From: Salipaludibacillus neizhouensis
GTDB taxonomy: Bacteria; Bacillota; Bacilli; Bacillales; Salisediminibacteriaceae
Assembly (NCBI RefSeq): GCF_002886185.1
Contig: NZ_KZ614147.1
Span: 903,187 to 967,186, forward strand
Direction of reading: 5' to 3'
DNA: 64,000 nucleotides
This document shows positions 25,601 to 34,708 of this stretch, piece after piece. The stretch's first letter is position 1. Every line of letters begins with the position of its first letter. Both the position numbers and the translations under genes were made by a program. A model generated the notes under the pieces. The model worked only from the letters and a program-made list of their open reading frames with translations, was not told the DNA's origin and ran no database searches.

Positions 25601-28267
25601 AAAACGATGTCGGATTGGACATTAATTACGATTCCAATTGAAGCTGGTCGACTGCAGTTAGGGGAAAATACGATAACTGTCCGTGCTGGAAATAAATCGT
25701 CCCCATTTGAATTAGACATAGTTGAGGAAAACCGCGATGACTTTAATCTTCGTAATGTTCGTCTCGTTTTATCTGATGGAACGATTCTTACAGATCCGGT
25801 GAAGAGTGATCCGAATCAAACGTTTGATATGGGTGACGATGGAACATATCGCCCGTTTGAACATTTTACATTCGATCTCACCGAAGATATTACGCCTTCA
25901 AAAACCTATAAATGGGACACAACAGCTGTGTCTGACGGCGAACACTCTGTTATGGTGCAGGATCAAACGAATGAAAAGAGTGTCACTATCCGTGTGGATA
26001 ATACATCACCTGAAATCACAACTAATGTAGAAGAGGGGAAAAAGTACAAAGGAGCCTTCACGATTGATGTGACAGCTACGGATGAAATTGCAGGGGTTCA
26101 ATCTGTATCGGTATTTCTTGATGAGCAGGAAATCGAAACTCCGTATGAGACAGCTTCTTCCCAGCTAGCAGCAGGTGATCACCAACTCACTGTGCTTGCA
26201 GTAGATCATGCTGGAAACGAAGAAGAGTTAGTCGTTCCATTTTCTGTTGTGAATGAAAATCCGGAAAAACCCGAACTCATTGCACCAACCGATGGTGTTT
26301 CAAGTTCCGTTGACGGGAATCCTGCGTTAACGGTAAAAGTAAGTGACCCAACGAAGGATGAGTTAGATGTCTCCTTTTATCAAGGCTTTAAATATGATGG
26401 AAATCGACCGGATCATCTAGCTGGATTCTCAAATGCTTCTGATTTTGAGCCACCTGACACAATGATTCCAGATGGTGAAATGGCATTTCAAGGAGAAGAT
26501 TATGCTGTTATCTCTGAATTAGACGGGGAGTATTTAGTGAATGATTCAAGTTCACAGTTCCCATACCATCGTTTTGAAGTATCTGTGGATGCTGAAGTGG
26601 ATGTAGACGATACAATTGAACTCGTTTGGAACGGAAACTCATTAGATGGGCGAAAAGTTTCCATGTATGCATGGAACCATGATACTTCTAAATGGGAGTT
26701 AATCATCTATAAGGTAGCAGGAACAGAGGATTTTGAATTAAAAGGAAATGTAGCTTATGGTCCGTTTGTGAAGGATCAAAAAATTAATGTGATCGTTCAG
26801 GATGAGATTCCAAGCTCACCTGATGAGTATGACTATACGTTTGCATGGATTTCTGACACGCAGTATTATTCAGAAAGCTATCCTCAAATTTTTGATCAAC
26901 AGACACAATGGATAGCTGAGATGAAGGATGAGATGAAAATAAAATATGTTTTCCATACAGGTGACCTCGTTGACAAGTATTATCAAGAGTATCAATGGGA
27001 AAACGCCGATGAGTATATGGGAACGTTAGATGAGAATGATATTCCATACGGTGTTTTAGCGGGAAATCATGATGTCGATTACCTGAATGACGATTATACG
27101 GAGTATTCTAAGTGGTTTGGTGAAGACCGTTTTGAAGACAAACCTTATTACGGAGGCTCTTATAAAAACAATCGTGGTCACTTCGACTTAATCTCCGAAA
27201 ATGGGAATGATTTTATTATGATGTACATGGGTTGGGGAATCCAGGATGAAGACATCGAATGGATGAGTGCCGTTTTAGCAGAATACCCTGATCGATTAGC
27301 GATTTTGAATTTTCATGAATATTTGCTCGTCTCTGGAAACCGAAGCCCATTAGGAAATCGGATCTTCAATGAAATAATTGAACCTAATGAAAATGTCATT
27401 GCTGTTTTAAGTGGACACTATCATGACGCAGAAACGTTGATCAGTGAAATAGATGATAATGGCGATGGTTCAGTAGATCGAAAAGTCTATCAAATGCTTG
27501 CAGATTACCAAGGTGGACCTGAAGGCGGACAAGGGTATTTGAGACTACTGCACTTTGACCAAGACAATAATCAAATTGCGATTAATACGTACTCACCATA
27601 TTTGGATGATTATAACTACTATGATCCAGTGGAGTACCCAGGAAAAGATGAGTTTACGATTGATGTCGATTTATCCGTGAAAGAAAAAAGAGTAGCTACC
27701 GATTATTTTTCTGTCAATATTTATACCGATACAGAGATAGGTAAAGTAGAGGGTGTTGAAAGTGGTGCAAATGCTGAATTAGTATGGCAAACCCTTTCCG
27801 ATAATACAACCTACTCTTGGTACGTAGCAGCCGAAGACCAATATACAGGTAGAACATTATCTGATATTTGGACATTCACAAAAGGGATCAATGAAGAGAC
27901 ACCACCAGATCCAGAACCAACTGATCCGGAAGAAGATGAAGGAACGCCACTGAATCCGGAAAAAGATAAGGATGAAAAAGAGAAAGAGAAAGAGAATCTC
28001 AATGACAAAGATAAGGATAAAGAAAAAGAGAAGTTAGAAGATCAGCAAAAGAAGGAGAAAGATAAGGCAGAGAAAAAGCAAGAAGAAAAAGACAAGGATT
28101 CCGACGAATCAGAATTCCTAGTAGAATCTTCTGCATATAATTCGAATGGTAAATTGCTTCCTGACACCGCAACATCTTACTACAATACGTTATTACTGGG
28201 GATACTTTCCCTATTATTAGGACTTACCACTCATTTTGCACGTAGAAGAAAAACAGCTTCATTGTAA
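22613..28267 (+). CDS. Giant LPDTA-anchored surface protein: lamin-tail domains plus metallophosphatase
   Basis: 1884 residues. The order is: signal peptide (to about 36); lamin-tail domain 1 (about 45-195, LPILITELLANG, YEFFELYN); acidic repeats (about 232-326); lamin-tail 2 (about 335-500); Ig-like modules; lamin-tail 3 (about 620-800); and further bacterial Ig-like modules. A calcineurin-like phosphoesterase follows (about 1403-1662) with WISDTQ, HTGDLVD, AGNHDVD, NFHEY and SGHYHD metal ligands. Then come a fibronectin-like end, a Lys/Glu/Asp wall-spanning linker, and LPDTA (about 1848) with a membrane helix and RRRK tail. It is probably wall-anchored and may take phosphate from nucleotides or other esters outside the cell. 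GGGAGGGG precedes ATG 22613. A class D sortase normally handles LPDT(A/S) signals; only a remnant follows. Confidence 0.9.
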   Translation: MYRMKKRINKMLVVFCVFLVMFSNMSLAFHTKPVFAEGNNTASTDQELPILITELLANGSGGGTDNYEFFELYNTTGETISLNNYSLFYDYTDSEKEVVFQIPDTSIDAKETLVFWFNHDDRSLEEFNQNFDTELTRDQMVPLTDIFPKIDEDGNPSKSIILKDQAGNEVVSAICSEEDKDTLVTKIQYQYPVSGTEMDNLEKLSEPTPGSVEEVQIKNQTKPSEGGNQLGEIKEEVTDEQKQEEVKEEESAEQKQEEVKEEESAEQEQEEVKEEESAEQEQEEVKEEESAEQEQEEVKEEESAEQEQEEVKEEESAEQEEEEVSVSAVEQTVSELPLLITELSPNSASGGTDYYEFFELYNNTDQSLSLLNYSFIYHYTSSGTELPFQIPATTIHSKETIVFWFNVGDLTLDEFNQNHGTELTSDQVVEFTDVFPGFANGGDRALVLKDKEEKEIVSASYLGEDNDNTGAGIHYMFPESGTSMDKYESLAASTPGEVKQAQVPSEQVSLPETPEDTEAPVITHEPVTKGTAFESISIEATITDNVAVPIATLSYRIEGMDQKTIPMKRSEDSSLYTAEIPGLDVESNVFYMIEATDGFTVSNTEEYEISVETVEDIDYNSVPQFLVTEIVPDSTNVGTADGFEFVEIYNNTNKDINFNDYKLSYRYGSDPNTDIVWPSVPEEVVIPSKETLVFWIINDQNGDQTVADFNKNYGTSLIKDQEIVRVHSAGMANGAMRGLLVATNAKKQIGVSYYNDNPSEDDTKANKGILYKYPVDGSTQSTKISAGIEDATPGIVESFQVPNQAVELGEDNENPTITDLTEQTEVSETEDIHIKAEANDDKEVISVRLFTKLNIETAFSENILDKNKETDIFEYTIPSPDIIGKEFIEYYYLVSDGVNEVKSDVKRIEITSFYDRSDLRLNVIEGEVLSGEKTLKGTSKSGSSDDVNLFIDQTEVTEDLYQSLEYDAYFAYEVSGINALFQNGVTMDEDILHVFDKTMSDWTLITIPIEAGRLQLGENTITVRAGNKSSPFELDIVEENRDDFNLRNVRLVLSDGTILTDPVKSDPNQTFDMGDDGTYRPFEHFTFDLTEDITPSKTYKWDTTAVSDGEHSVMVQDQTNEKSVTIRVDNTSPEITTNVEEGKKYKGAFTIDVTATDEIAGVQSVSVFLDEQEIETPYETASSQLAAGDHQLTVLAVDHAGNEEELVVPFSVVNENPEKPELIAPTDGVSSSVDGNPALTVKVSDPTKDELDVSFYQGFKYDGNRPDHLAGFSNASDFEPPDTMIPDGEMAFQGEDYAVISELDGEYLVNDSSSQFPYHRFEVSVDAEVDVDDTIELVWNGNSLDGRKVSMYAWNHDTSKWELIIYKVAGTEDFELKGNVAYGPFVKDQKINVIVQDEIPSSPDEYDYTFAWISDTQYYSESYPQIFDQQTQWIAEMKDEMKIKYVFHTGDLVDKYYQEYQWENADEYMGTLDENDIPYGVLAGNHDVDYLNDDYTEYSKWFGEDRFEDKPYYGGSYKNNRGHFDLISENGNDFIMMYMGWGIQDEDIEWMSAVLAEYPDRLAILNFHEYLLVSGNRSPLGNRIFNEIIEPNENVIAVLSGHYHDAETLISEIDDNGDGSVDRKVYQMLADYQGGPEGGQGYLRLLHFDQDNNQIAINTYSPYLDDYNYYDPVEYPGKDEFTIDVDLSVKEKRVATDYFSVNIYTDTEIGKVEGVESGANAELVWQTLSDNTTYSWYVAAEDQYTGRTLSDIWTFTKGINEETPPDPEPTDPEEDEGTPLNPEKDKDEKEKEKENLNDKDKDKEKEKLEDQQKKEKDKAEKKQEEKDKDSDESEFLVESSAYNSNGKLLPDTATSYYNTLLLGILSLLLGLTTHFARRRKTASL
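23340..23585 (+). repeat. Coding 39-base tandem repeat in the surface protein
   Basis: About six units encode EEVKEEESAEQEQ with little variation between copies. It separates lamin-tail domains 1 and 2 as an acidic spacer. Confidence 0.9.
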
Positions 28268-28270
28268 TAA

Positions 28271-28307
28271 GCCAAACATCCTCATTAATATGAGGGTGTT
28301 TGCTTTT
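28271..28307 (+). terminator. Terminator of the giant surface protein
   Basis: AAACATCCTCAT (28274-28285) pairs with ATGAGGGTGTTT (28290-28301), with one wobble and a TAAT loop, then GCTTTT. Confidence 0.8.
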
Positions 28308-28341
28308 AAAGAATGCTATATAGGAAGAGAGGATCGGTTTA

Positions 28342-28633
28342 ATGAAGATAAGTATTCCAAGACTATTAATCCTAGGGGGTGCTTTTTGTATCATCTATAG
28401 TGGTTGGCAGTTGGGTACCACTATAGTGAAACAGAATCATGCCTATAGCGAAGCGAAGGAAGTAGTTACAAACGCTCAAGCTGCTGAAAGCAAAGGGAAA
28501 AGTAATTTCCGAAGATCTCGCAGGATGGGTTTCCCGAGGAGCCGTAAAAGGTTTCCATAGAAAACAATCGACCTATAATAAATTCGAGTTGTATCATATC
28601 CATTTTAAAAATTTAGGAACACAACGTTATTAA
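28342..28633 (+). pseudogene. Class D sortase-like N-terminal remnant with frame change
   Basis: The frame starts with a good GAGAGGA site. The opening MKISIPRLLILGGAFCIIYS and GWQL, followed by a helix (AYSEAKEVVTNAQAAE), look like the membrane anchor of Bacillus class D sortases. The catalytic His, Cys and Arg parts are absent. After AAAGGGAAAAG at about 28493-28503 the annotated frame becomes Arg-rich and stops at 28560. A one-base shift instead reads VISEDLAGWVSRGAVKGF and on to YHIHFKNLGTQRY, stopping at 28633. That tail is not sortase-like to my eye. It is either a decayed sortase fused to other sequence or a frameshifted small membrane protein. Confidence 0.5.
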
Positions 28634-28637
28634 CAGA

Positions 28638-28688
28638 AAACCAGTCTACGTGAAAGAGAGATCGCTTCACGCAGACTGGTTTGTTTTT
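28638..28688 (+). terminator. Terminator of the GTGAAG hairpin family
   Basis: AAACCAGTCT (28638-28647) and AGACTGGTTT (28673-28682) pair perfectly. The inner ACGTGAA/TTCACGC continues the stem, and TTGTTTTT follows. Confidence 0.85.
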
Positions 28689-28700
28689 AGTTGCTGGAAT

Positions 28701-28726
28701 GAAGCACAGAACCGTCCCTTTGTTTC
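28701..28726 (-). repeat. REP-like unit, copy 9
   Basis: GAAGCACAGAACCGTCCC then TTTGTTTC on the plus strand, 19 bases after the preceding terminator. Confidence 0.8.
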
Positions 28727-28783
28727 ACCTTGTTTGTTTGCTATACTATTAAAAAATGGTTCCAACTGAAATGAGGATTTACC

Positions 28784-30022
28784 TTGACTGAAATCTTGCT
28801 TTTGAACTTTTTCTTTCTGCTTTTTCCTGCCATGTTGTATGTTATTTTCTTTGAACATCGACTAAATAGTTACAATAACAACCTGTTTATTTTACTAGTA
28901 TCATCTTGTTCGATCGTTCTATGTATGACGTATCCTATCCAATTAGAACTTGGATTCATCTATGATTTGCGCTATATTCCTTTTATTATCGCATCGCTTT
29001 TCGGTGGCTTTAAAATTGGCTTACCATTATACGCTGTTTTAAACGTCTATCGATTTATGATTGGTGGAGAAGGAATATTACTTTCCTTTTTATTCTCAAC
29101 TATCGTACTTGTGGCCGTGTGTTTATTGAGCAAATACTTCTTAAAAAAAAACGGGAGAGACCGACTAAAAATAGCAGCTCTTGCCTCTATTGGAACGATG
29201 TCCTGTTATCTCTTGATTCTAGCAGGTTTATACGAAACGATAACGACTGAATTCTGGTTTATGGCGGTCAATGTCCTTGTGATTCATGCTGCAGGGATGA
29301 TTATTATGATGGTTTTCATTGAGAAAACGATTACCAATATTAAAACACGTGAAAAATTTTTGGAATCCGAAAAACTTCATATCATCAGTGAATTGTCAGC
29401 GAGTGTTTCTCATGAAATAAGAAACCCACTCACGGTTACTAGCGGGTTTCTTCAACTTTTACATCAATCAAAAGATATAACGAAGGACGATAAGCGGTAT
29501 GTAGACCTTGCATTACAAGAGACAAAGCGGGCGGAAGAGATTGTGACTGATTTTCTTTCGCTTGCTAAACCTCAGGCGGAACATATGGTTCATTCCAACT
29601 TAAAGGAAGAATTCGAATATGTGAATAAGATTATGCAGTCCTATGCCAACCTTCATCAAGTAGAGTTGGACTATCATTTTGACAACACTTTATTAAAAAA
29701 GTATGACAAAAATCAGCTCCAGCAATGTTTGGTCAATCTGTATAAAAACGGAATTGAATCGATGAAAGATCAGAACGGAACTCTCTTTATCGATGTCGGG
29801 GAACATAAAGGCAAGATCAGTATTAAAATTACAGATACCGGAGTTGGCATGACAAAAGAAGAAATGGCGGACATTGGCAAGCCCTATTACTCCACGAAAA
29901 AAGAAGGGACAGGCCTCGGTATGGTTATGGTCTATTCCACTGTCAGCAAGCTGGGCGGTTCCATAAATATAAAAACCACCAAAGGAAAAGGCACCACCTT
30001 CCACCTCACCATCCCCGCCTAG
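28784..30022 (+). CDS. LytS-type 5TM sensor histidine kinase (sporulation-kinase-like)
   Basis: A 412-residue kinase starting at TTG 28784 with TGAGGA 8 bases upstream. Residues about 1-185 hold five to six membrane segments with LGFIYDLRYIPFIIASLFGG, the 5TMR-LYT sensor signature. HisKA follows with phospho-acceptor His210 in SASVSHEIRNPLTVTSGF. The ATPase domain has N (NLYKNGIESM), G1 (DTGVGM), F and G2 (GTGLGMVMV). This layout and the H-box resemble KinB-type phosphorelay kinases of Bacillus that lack a cognate regulator gene. None is adjacent here. The REP-like unit copy 10 begins right after the stop codon. Confidence 0.82.
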   Translation: MTEILLLNFFFLLFPAMLYVIFFEHRLNSYNNNLFILLVSSCSIVLCMTYPIQLELGFIYDLRYIPFIIASLFGGFKIGLPLYAVLNVYRFMIGGEGILLSFLFSTIVLVAVCLLSKYFLKKNGRDRLKIAALASIGTMSCYLLILAGLYETITTEFWFMAVNVLVIHAAGMIIMMVFIEKTITNIKTREKFLESEKLHIISELSASVSHEIRNPLTVTSGFLQLLHQSKDITKDDKRYVDLALQETKRAEEIVTDFLSLAKPQAEHMVHSNLKEEFEYVNKIMQSYANLHQVELDYHFDNTLLKKYDKNQLQQCLVNLYKNGIESMKDQNGTLFIDVGEHKGKISIKITDTGVGMTKEEMADIGKPYYSTKKEGTGLGMVMVYSTVSKLGGSINIKTTKGKGTTFHLTIPA

Positions 30023-30049
30023 GGAAACATGGGGACGGTTCTCTGCTTC
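30023..30049 (+). repeat. REP-like unit, copy 10
   Basis: GGAAACATGGGGACGGTTCT then CTGCTTC, beginning at the base after the kinase stop codon. Confidence 0.85.
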
Positions 30050-30086
30050 ATTTGTAGGCTTGTTAGCGCTGGAGATTAGATATGGA

Positions 30087-30214
30087 AGCCAGATATAACC
30101 GGTTTTGTTCTCCCTGGTGCAGGAACAGGTATTTTTAGTGATTTTGTCGATAAAATGGACGGATTTGGTTACGAATCAGTGATAATACTAATGAACAAAA
30201 ACTGCCAAGTGTGA
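30087..30214 (+). pseudogene. Possible gene remnant
   Basis: One frame reads TGFVLPGAGTGIFSDFVDKM and onward to a stop in the next hairpin. It looks like a piece of a real membrane-transport-type protein, but there is no start or ribosome site. The call is tentative. Confidence 0.25.
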
Positions 30215-30238
30215 AAAAAGCTCCTCACACAAGGCAGT
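30201..30238 (-). terminator. Terminator of the siderophore operon
   Basis: ACTGCC (30201-30206) with GGCAGT (30233-30238), and inner GTGTGA with TCACAC. On the minus strand it is followed by TTTTTGTTC. It is a member of the GTGAAG-like hairpin family. Confidence 0.75.
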
Positions 30239-30280
30239 AGAAAGAATACTTTCGCCTATACAGACTGTTTTAGATTCCCC

Positions 30281-32122
30281 TTACGCGTTTACTTTTTCTT
30301 TAATAAATGGAAGATGAAGATGCAAGGGATTTTTAACTTTTCCAAATTTAGATGCGTGAGGGCGATCGTCGTCATCCTCGTAGCCGTAATCAATCATTCT
30401 GTTACGATTTAAGCATAGCTTCGTATAAGACGGTTTCAGCAAATCAAATAGTTGGAACCTTTCTTTTAATTCAGGGAAACGGCTTTGGTAAGCGATAATT
30501 GTTTCTCGTAGTGAGAGCCAAAATCTTTCCTCATCATAGTGATAATAGATATCTAAAATATCCGATAAGTAACGAAAATGGCAGACAAAAAGCCCAGTGA
30601 AAATAAATTGACATAACCCTTCTGGTTCTTCACTGCGAAGAATAGGTTTTAATTCCTTTGGTAAATGCAGCAGTTCAGGAAGTGGTTCGCCACTAACATT
30701 CACATCATCCACAAAGTCTTTCATAGCTAAACGATGGGGAACATAATCCTTTAACACGATGACTGTATTTTGCCCGTGCGGTGAAAACACCGTTCCATAT
30801 TGATAAAGAAAATGCAATAGTGGCGGCAATGTTACGCGAAGTAGTTTGTCTATCCACTCATCGACCGATAATCCTGACCTTTCAATGAGTGATGCTACAA
30901 ATGGCTTGCCAGCGTTGTCTACATAAAGCAGAGAAGCCAATGTGATAGGTTGTTCTCCTTCATCTAAAAATGAGTAGATGCTTTCACGCCAAATGCTTCC
31001 TAACATTTCAAGACATTGATAAGGAGCCCCTTCCAACTGTGAATAATAGGGATGGTCATAGTTAACACTAGCCACTTCTCCAGGCAAGATCAACCGGCAT
31101 TCTTCTCGCAGGAAAGAGTCCTGATCACGGATGCTATGAATATATTCTGTAATGGTTGGTGCGACAACGGTGCGTTCCCCAGGAAGACCACGGTATACTA
31201 GGGTATTTAAAATACTTATTGGTAATTTAACGTGATGTTTGCTTTTGTCACTTGTGTTAACGAACGTACGAATCGACTGTTGTGGTAGATAATCATCTCC
31301 TCCTTCACCAAGAGGAATGATTCTTTTTTGAGCGATGTCCTCCGTGAAATATTGAATGATGGCATTATTCCATTGCCATTCATGAACCGGTAGAAAAAGG
31401 TAGTCTATAGGTTCTACTTTTTTCCTTTTTAAAAGCTCTAAAAAAGAATCGAAATTTTCAATTCCTAGCTCTGCTTGGATGAATGTTTCATACTCTAATT
31501 TTGAAACAGAATGAAAGCTTGCATAATCTTTATGAACGGCTATCCATGAAAGCTTCACCCGTTTTTTTTGTTCGGGTGAATACGAGAGATAGTCTTGGTA
31601 ATCAAATCCAATACGTCCTTTATTGTAAGTGATCCAAGGATGTCCCTCCATTTCTCCCTCTAATTCTCCATAATCCATATCAATTAAATCTTCAACACTT
31701 TGTTTTTGCTTTTTATGTAAAATATGAGCATCTGCTAGTAAAGTGTTGTTATATTCCTTGATGAGATGTCCTGTTGTCAAAGGTTTGATTCCGACGGTTT
31801 GCTGAATATCTAAAAGAAATTGAATTGGCTTTAACGCTCTATCCCTTCGGCCATTTCTCACGCAATGAATCGTATCCGGATCAATTCGATAGCTATCCAT
31901 CAACCGTTTTTTTCCTTTAAATTGATAGCAAATTTCTTGACCAGCTTTTCCTTCATTCAGGGTTAGTTTATACAGAGTGAAATTTGCTGTTTCCTCCATA
32001 ACCTCCGGATGTATAATTTCCTCGTACATAAACTCTGAAATCATTTTTACTAATAAGTTCAGACTAACTTGATCCCAAATTTCAGGTGTTAATATTTCTT
32101 GTACATGATTACTATTTTGCAT
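30281..32122 (-). CDS. NIS siderophore synthetase, IucA/IucC family (second condensation)
   Basis: A 613-residue NRPS-independent siderophore synthetase, which adenylates a carboxylate (citrate or its mono-amide) and couples it to an amine. Family parts seen: MEGHPWITYNKGRIGF, where the conserved HP-x-HP-x-K-like loop is read as GHPWITYNKGR; the ATP-site stretch LPVHEWQW; LPISILNTLVYRGLPG; and the C-terminal FerricReductase-like FhuF-type segment with FSPHGQNTVIVLKDY. Its place last in an operon of rhbBCDEF order makes it the RhbF/IucC-like enzyme that adds the second hydroxamate arm. GAAGGAAG lies 8 bases before the ATG. Confidence 0.88.
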   Translation of the reverse strand: MQNSNHVQEILTPEIWDQVSLNLLVKMISEFMYEEIIHPEVMEETANFTLYKLTLNEGKAGQEICYQFKGKKRLMDSYRIDPDTIHCVRNGRRDRALKPIQFLLDIQQTVGIKPLTTGHLIKEYNNTLLADAHILHKKQKQSVEDLIDMDYGELEGEMEGHPWITYNKGRIGFDYQDYLSYSPEQKKRVKLSWIAVHKDYASFHSVSKLEYETFIQAELGIENFDSFLELLKRKKVEPIDYLFLPVHEWQWNNAIIQYFTEDIAQKRIIPLGEGGDDYLPQQSIRTFVNTSDKSKHHVKLPISILNTLVYRGLPGERTVVAPTITEYIHSIRDQDSFLREECRLILPGEVASVNYDHPYYSQLEGAPYQCLEMLGSIWRESIYSFLDEGEQPITLASLLYVDNAGKPFVASLIERSGLSVDEWIDKLLRVTLPPLLHFLYQYGTVFSPHGQNTVIVLKDYVPHRLAMKDFVDDVNVSGEPLPELLHLPKELKPILRSEEPEGLCQFIFTGLFVCHFRYLSDILDIYYHYDEERFWLSLRETIIAYQSRFPELKERFQLFDLLKPSYTKLCLNRNRMIDYGYEDDDDRPHASKFGKVKNPLHLHLPFIKEKVNA

Positions 32123-32146
32123 GATTACACTTCCTTCGATTTTGAT

Positions 32147-33343
32147 TTATACGACTTCTTTCGCGACATCTTTTTGAATTGGTGTTTTTCGATCTTTAAG
32201 AATGGTTAAGCATGCAACGAAAAATGTTAGCAAACAAATTGCTCCAGCAACAACCAAAGGCGCTGCTAAGTTATAGGTAACAACGGAAGTTGATGCGAGC
32301 AATGGAGCGACTAACAAACCTGCATTTTGAAAAGAGGATGCAATTGTATAGTTGACGTTTAGCTGATTGCTGCTTTTTTGGAATAAGTAAAGTTCAAGTG
32401 TAGATTGTGCGATTGCAAGAAAAAAACCATAAAAAGCTCTTCCTATACATAAGACAAGTAAACTATTTGTCATTCCTTGTAAAGTGAGACTTATTGCTAA
32501 AATACCTAAAGCGAATGCAAAAACAAATGATAATTTATCAGGTGAACAGAATTTTCGAATAGTTGGATAAGCAATAAGTGCCATCAGACTCGGAATCAAA
32601 AATAAGATACTACTCTCAAGTAACGACAGATTAAAATCAGTGATAGTAAAGGTTGTAAAATACGGACGAATCATATTGTTAGCTACATGAAAGGCAAAAA
32701 TGACAAGTCCGATTGCTACTAAAAAACGAAATTGTTTTCCACCTGATTGAACCGAAGTCTTTTTAGCCACGATTTTTTTTCTGGATGGTAGCTTTCGTAA
32801 GGAGATACAACATATAAACCAAAGAGTGGCCTCAACCACAGCCCATCCGTAAAATAAAAGCAAAGGGTCTTCAAGGTTAATGAACCACGCACCAGATAAT
32901 GTCCCTAGGATGATGGCGCCGTGAAAGGTTGTGTGGTAAATCCCAACAACCGTAGAACGTTTTTTCTCTCCATTCAGAGCAATCAACAATGGGTAAATGA
33001 GAAAAAAACTACTTTTCCCAATTAAAAGTAAAACAGTACACCATAAAAATTGCTGGACATTTTGCGCACCTGCCATTCCAACTAACATTCCAACGGAGAT
33101 CCATTGACCAATATATAACAAATGCTTTACTTCAAAGTACTTGGAAAGAATCCCCAAAATCGGAACAGCAATGACCACCGTAAAACGAGCGATGAAAATA
33201 TAAAAAGCTGTATATTCCAAATCAGTAATTCCAAATACCTTCTCAAAAAACTGAGGATAAAAGGGAGACAGTGCTACATCTGTATATACGAAATAATAAA
33301 TCAAGGAAAATAACACTGTCTGGGTTGCTTTGGAAGTAGTCAT
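32147..33343 (-). CDS. MFS transporter, probable siderophore exporter
   Basis: A 398-residue protein with about 12 membrane segments and a short Lys-rich loop after segment 6 (RKLPSRKKIVAKK), typical of the major facilitator superfamily. There is no signal sequence. It begins directly at the stop of the monooxygenase gene (TAAATG) and lies 24 bases before the last synthetase gene. Such embedded MFS genes usually export the finished siderophore. The substrate is inferred from context only. Confidence 0.82.
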   Translation of the reverse strand: MTTSKATQTVLFSLIYYFVYTDVALSPFYPQFFEKVFGITDLEYTAFYIFIARFTVVIAVPILGILSKYFEVKHLLYIGQWISVGMLVGMAGAQNVQQFLWCTVLLLIGKSSFFLIYPLLIALNGEKKRSTVVGIYHTTFHGAIILGTLSGAWFINLEDPLLLFYGWAVVEATLWFICCISLRKLPSRKKIVAKKTSVQSGGKQFRFLVAIGLVIFAFHVANNMIRPYFTTFTITDFNLSLLESSILFLIPSLMALIAYPTIRKFCSPDKLSFVFAFALGILAISLTLQGMTNSLLVLCIGRAFYGFFLAIAQSTLELYLFQKSSNQLNVNYTIASSFQNAGLLVAPLLASTSVVTYNLAAPLVVAGAICLLTFFVACLTILKDRKTPIQKDVAKEVV

Positions 33344-34708
33344 TTAGGTAACTCCAAATTGCTGAAAAACATTTCGCTTCGTAACAGGATATACGTCCCG
33401 ATTCGCGAGTTGATTAATAATGATCGAATTCCGATAGGCTCCCATGCCTAAGTCAGGTGCCGCAACTCCGTGGGTATGCATTTCTCCATTTTGTATAAAA
33501 ATTTTATTGGAAATATCCTGCGTAAGCGTAAGTTGATAATTTTCCTGTACGCTATACCTTCCTTTCTCATCGCACTCAATCAGCGAGTGCAGGTCGGATA
33601 GAAACTTCGGTATAGGGTGTTGATAGCCTGTAGCTGCTACGATAACCTCACTTTCATGCGTAAAAGTTTTCTCTTGTTCCCATTGCCTGCAATGTAGTTG
33701 ATAATTCCTGCTTTTACCTTGGCTGATTTCCTTCACGTTCGTTATCTCTGTTTTAGCGAGCAATCGAACAGGAGGAGTATCTCCTCCAACGGAATATTCA
33801 TAGAGTGCATCATAAATATCAGCAATCGTCGTCGGACTAATTCCTTTATATAGCAAGTCTTGTTTCGGTAGCTGTTCGTCCTTTTTCTCCTGCGATAATT
33901 GATAGAAATAATCGATATAATCCGGTGAAAAATGCTCCAACCCTAGCTTTGAATATTCCATTGGAAAGAAGCCTTTTGACCGGGTAAACCAATCCAATTG
34001 ATAGTGATAAAGATGCTGTTCCTTTACCAGTTCAAGAAAAACTTCAGCGGCACTTTGTCCCGATCCTACCACCGTAATGGAATCCGCCTGACGCAACCGA
34101 TCTCGATTTCTTAAAAATTCAGCAGAATGAAAAAGGTCTTCTTTCGAATGATCAGACATGCTATTTGGAAGATAAGGAGCACTGCCAATTCCAATGGCGA
34201 GATTAAGGGCATAATAGTAGCGGATTTCCTTTGTTTCCACGTCCTCTATTTCGACTTTAAAGTAACCGTTACGGTTGTCTAGTTCTTCTTCCAAGGAGCT
34301 CTCTTCAGCGATATTCGTTTGCCACTGAATCGCTGTCACTTTCTTCCCGAAGTGGCAACTTGCCAGTTGCTCAGAGACCCATTTACAATAATGGTTGTAC
34401 TCTCTTCTTGGGATGTGGAATCGTTCCAGAAAATAGAACTTGTACAATCGTTCATGCTCGTGTAAATAATTAATGAAACTAAACTTGCTCTTCGGATTCG
34501 CCATCGTGACAACGTCGGCAAAAAATGGGACTTGAAGGGTCGTCTCCTCGATAAGAAGCCCTCCGTGCCACTCAAAATGAGGCTTTTGTTCAAAAAAAAG
34601 TGCTTTTACTTCCGATCCCTCTTCTGTTAAAGCAGCTAAGCCGAGATTAAATGGACCAATACCAACGCCAATGACATCATACATGCAGTTGCTGAATGAA
34701 GTTGACAT
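33344..34708 (-). CDS. Diamine/lysine N-monooxygenase (IucD/RhbE-like)
   Basis: A 454-residue flavin enzyme that N-hydroxylates a primary amine using FAD, NADPH and O2. Seen: FAD-binding GVGIGPFNLGLAAL at about 12-25, WHGGLLIEETTLQVPFF, the NADPH-binding VGSGQSAAEVFLEL, and ATGYQHPIPKFL near the C-terminus. ATG 34708 is preferred to 34801 because AGGAGGTGG is just upstream; it overlaps the acetyltransferase gene by 32 bases. With a diaminobutyrate-decarboxylase-like gene in the operon the likely substrate is 1,3-diaminopropane, though lysine or cadaverine is possible. Confidence 0.88.
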   Translation of the reverse strand: MSTSFSNCMYDVIGVGIGPFNLGLAALTEEGSEVKALFFEQKPHFEWHGGLLIEETTLQVPFFADVVTMANPKSKFSFINYLHEHERLYKFYFLERFHIPRREYNHYCKWVSEQLASCHFGKKVTAIQWQTNIAEESSLEEELDNRNGYFKVEIEDVETKEIRYYYALNLAIGIGSAPYLPNSMSDHSKEDLFHSAEFLRNRDRLRQADSITVVGSGQSAAEVFLELVKEQHLYHYQLDWFTRSKGFFPMEYSKLGLEHFSPDYIDYFYQLSQEKKDEQLPKQDLLYKGISPTTIADIYDALYEYSVGGDTPPVRLLAKTEITNVKEISQGKSRNYQLHCRQWEQEKTFTHESEVIVAATGYQHPIPKFLSDLHSLIECDEKGRYSVQENYQLTLTQDISNKIFIQNGEMHTHGVAAPDLGMGAYRNSIIINQLANRDVYPVTKRNVFQQFGVT

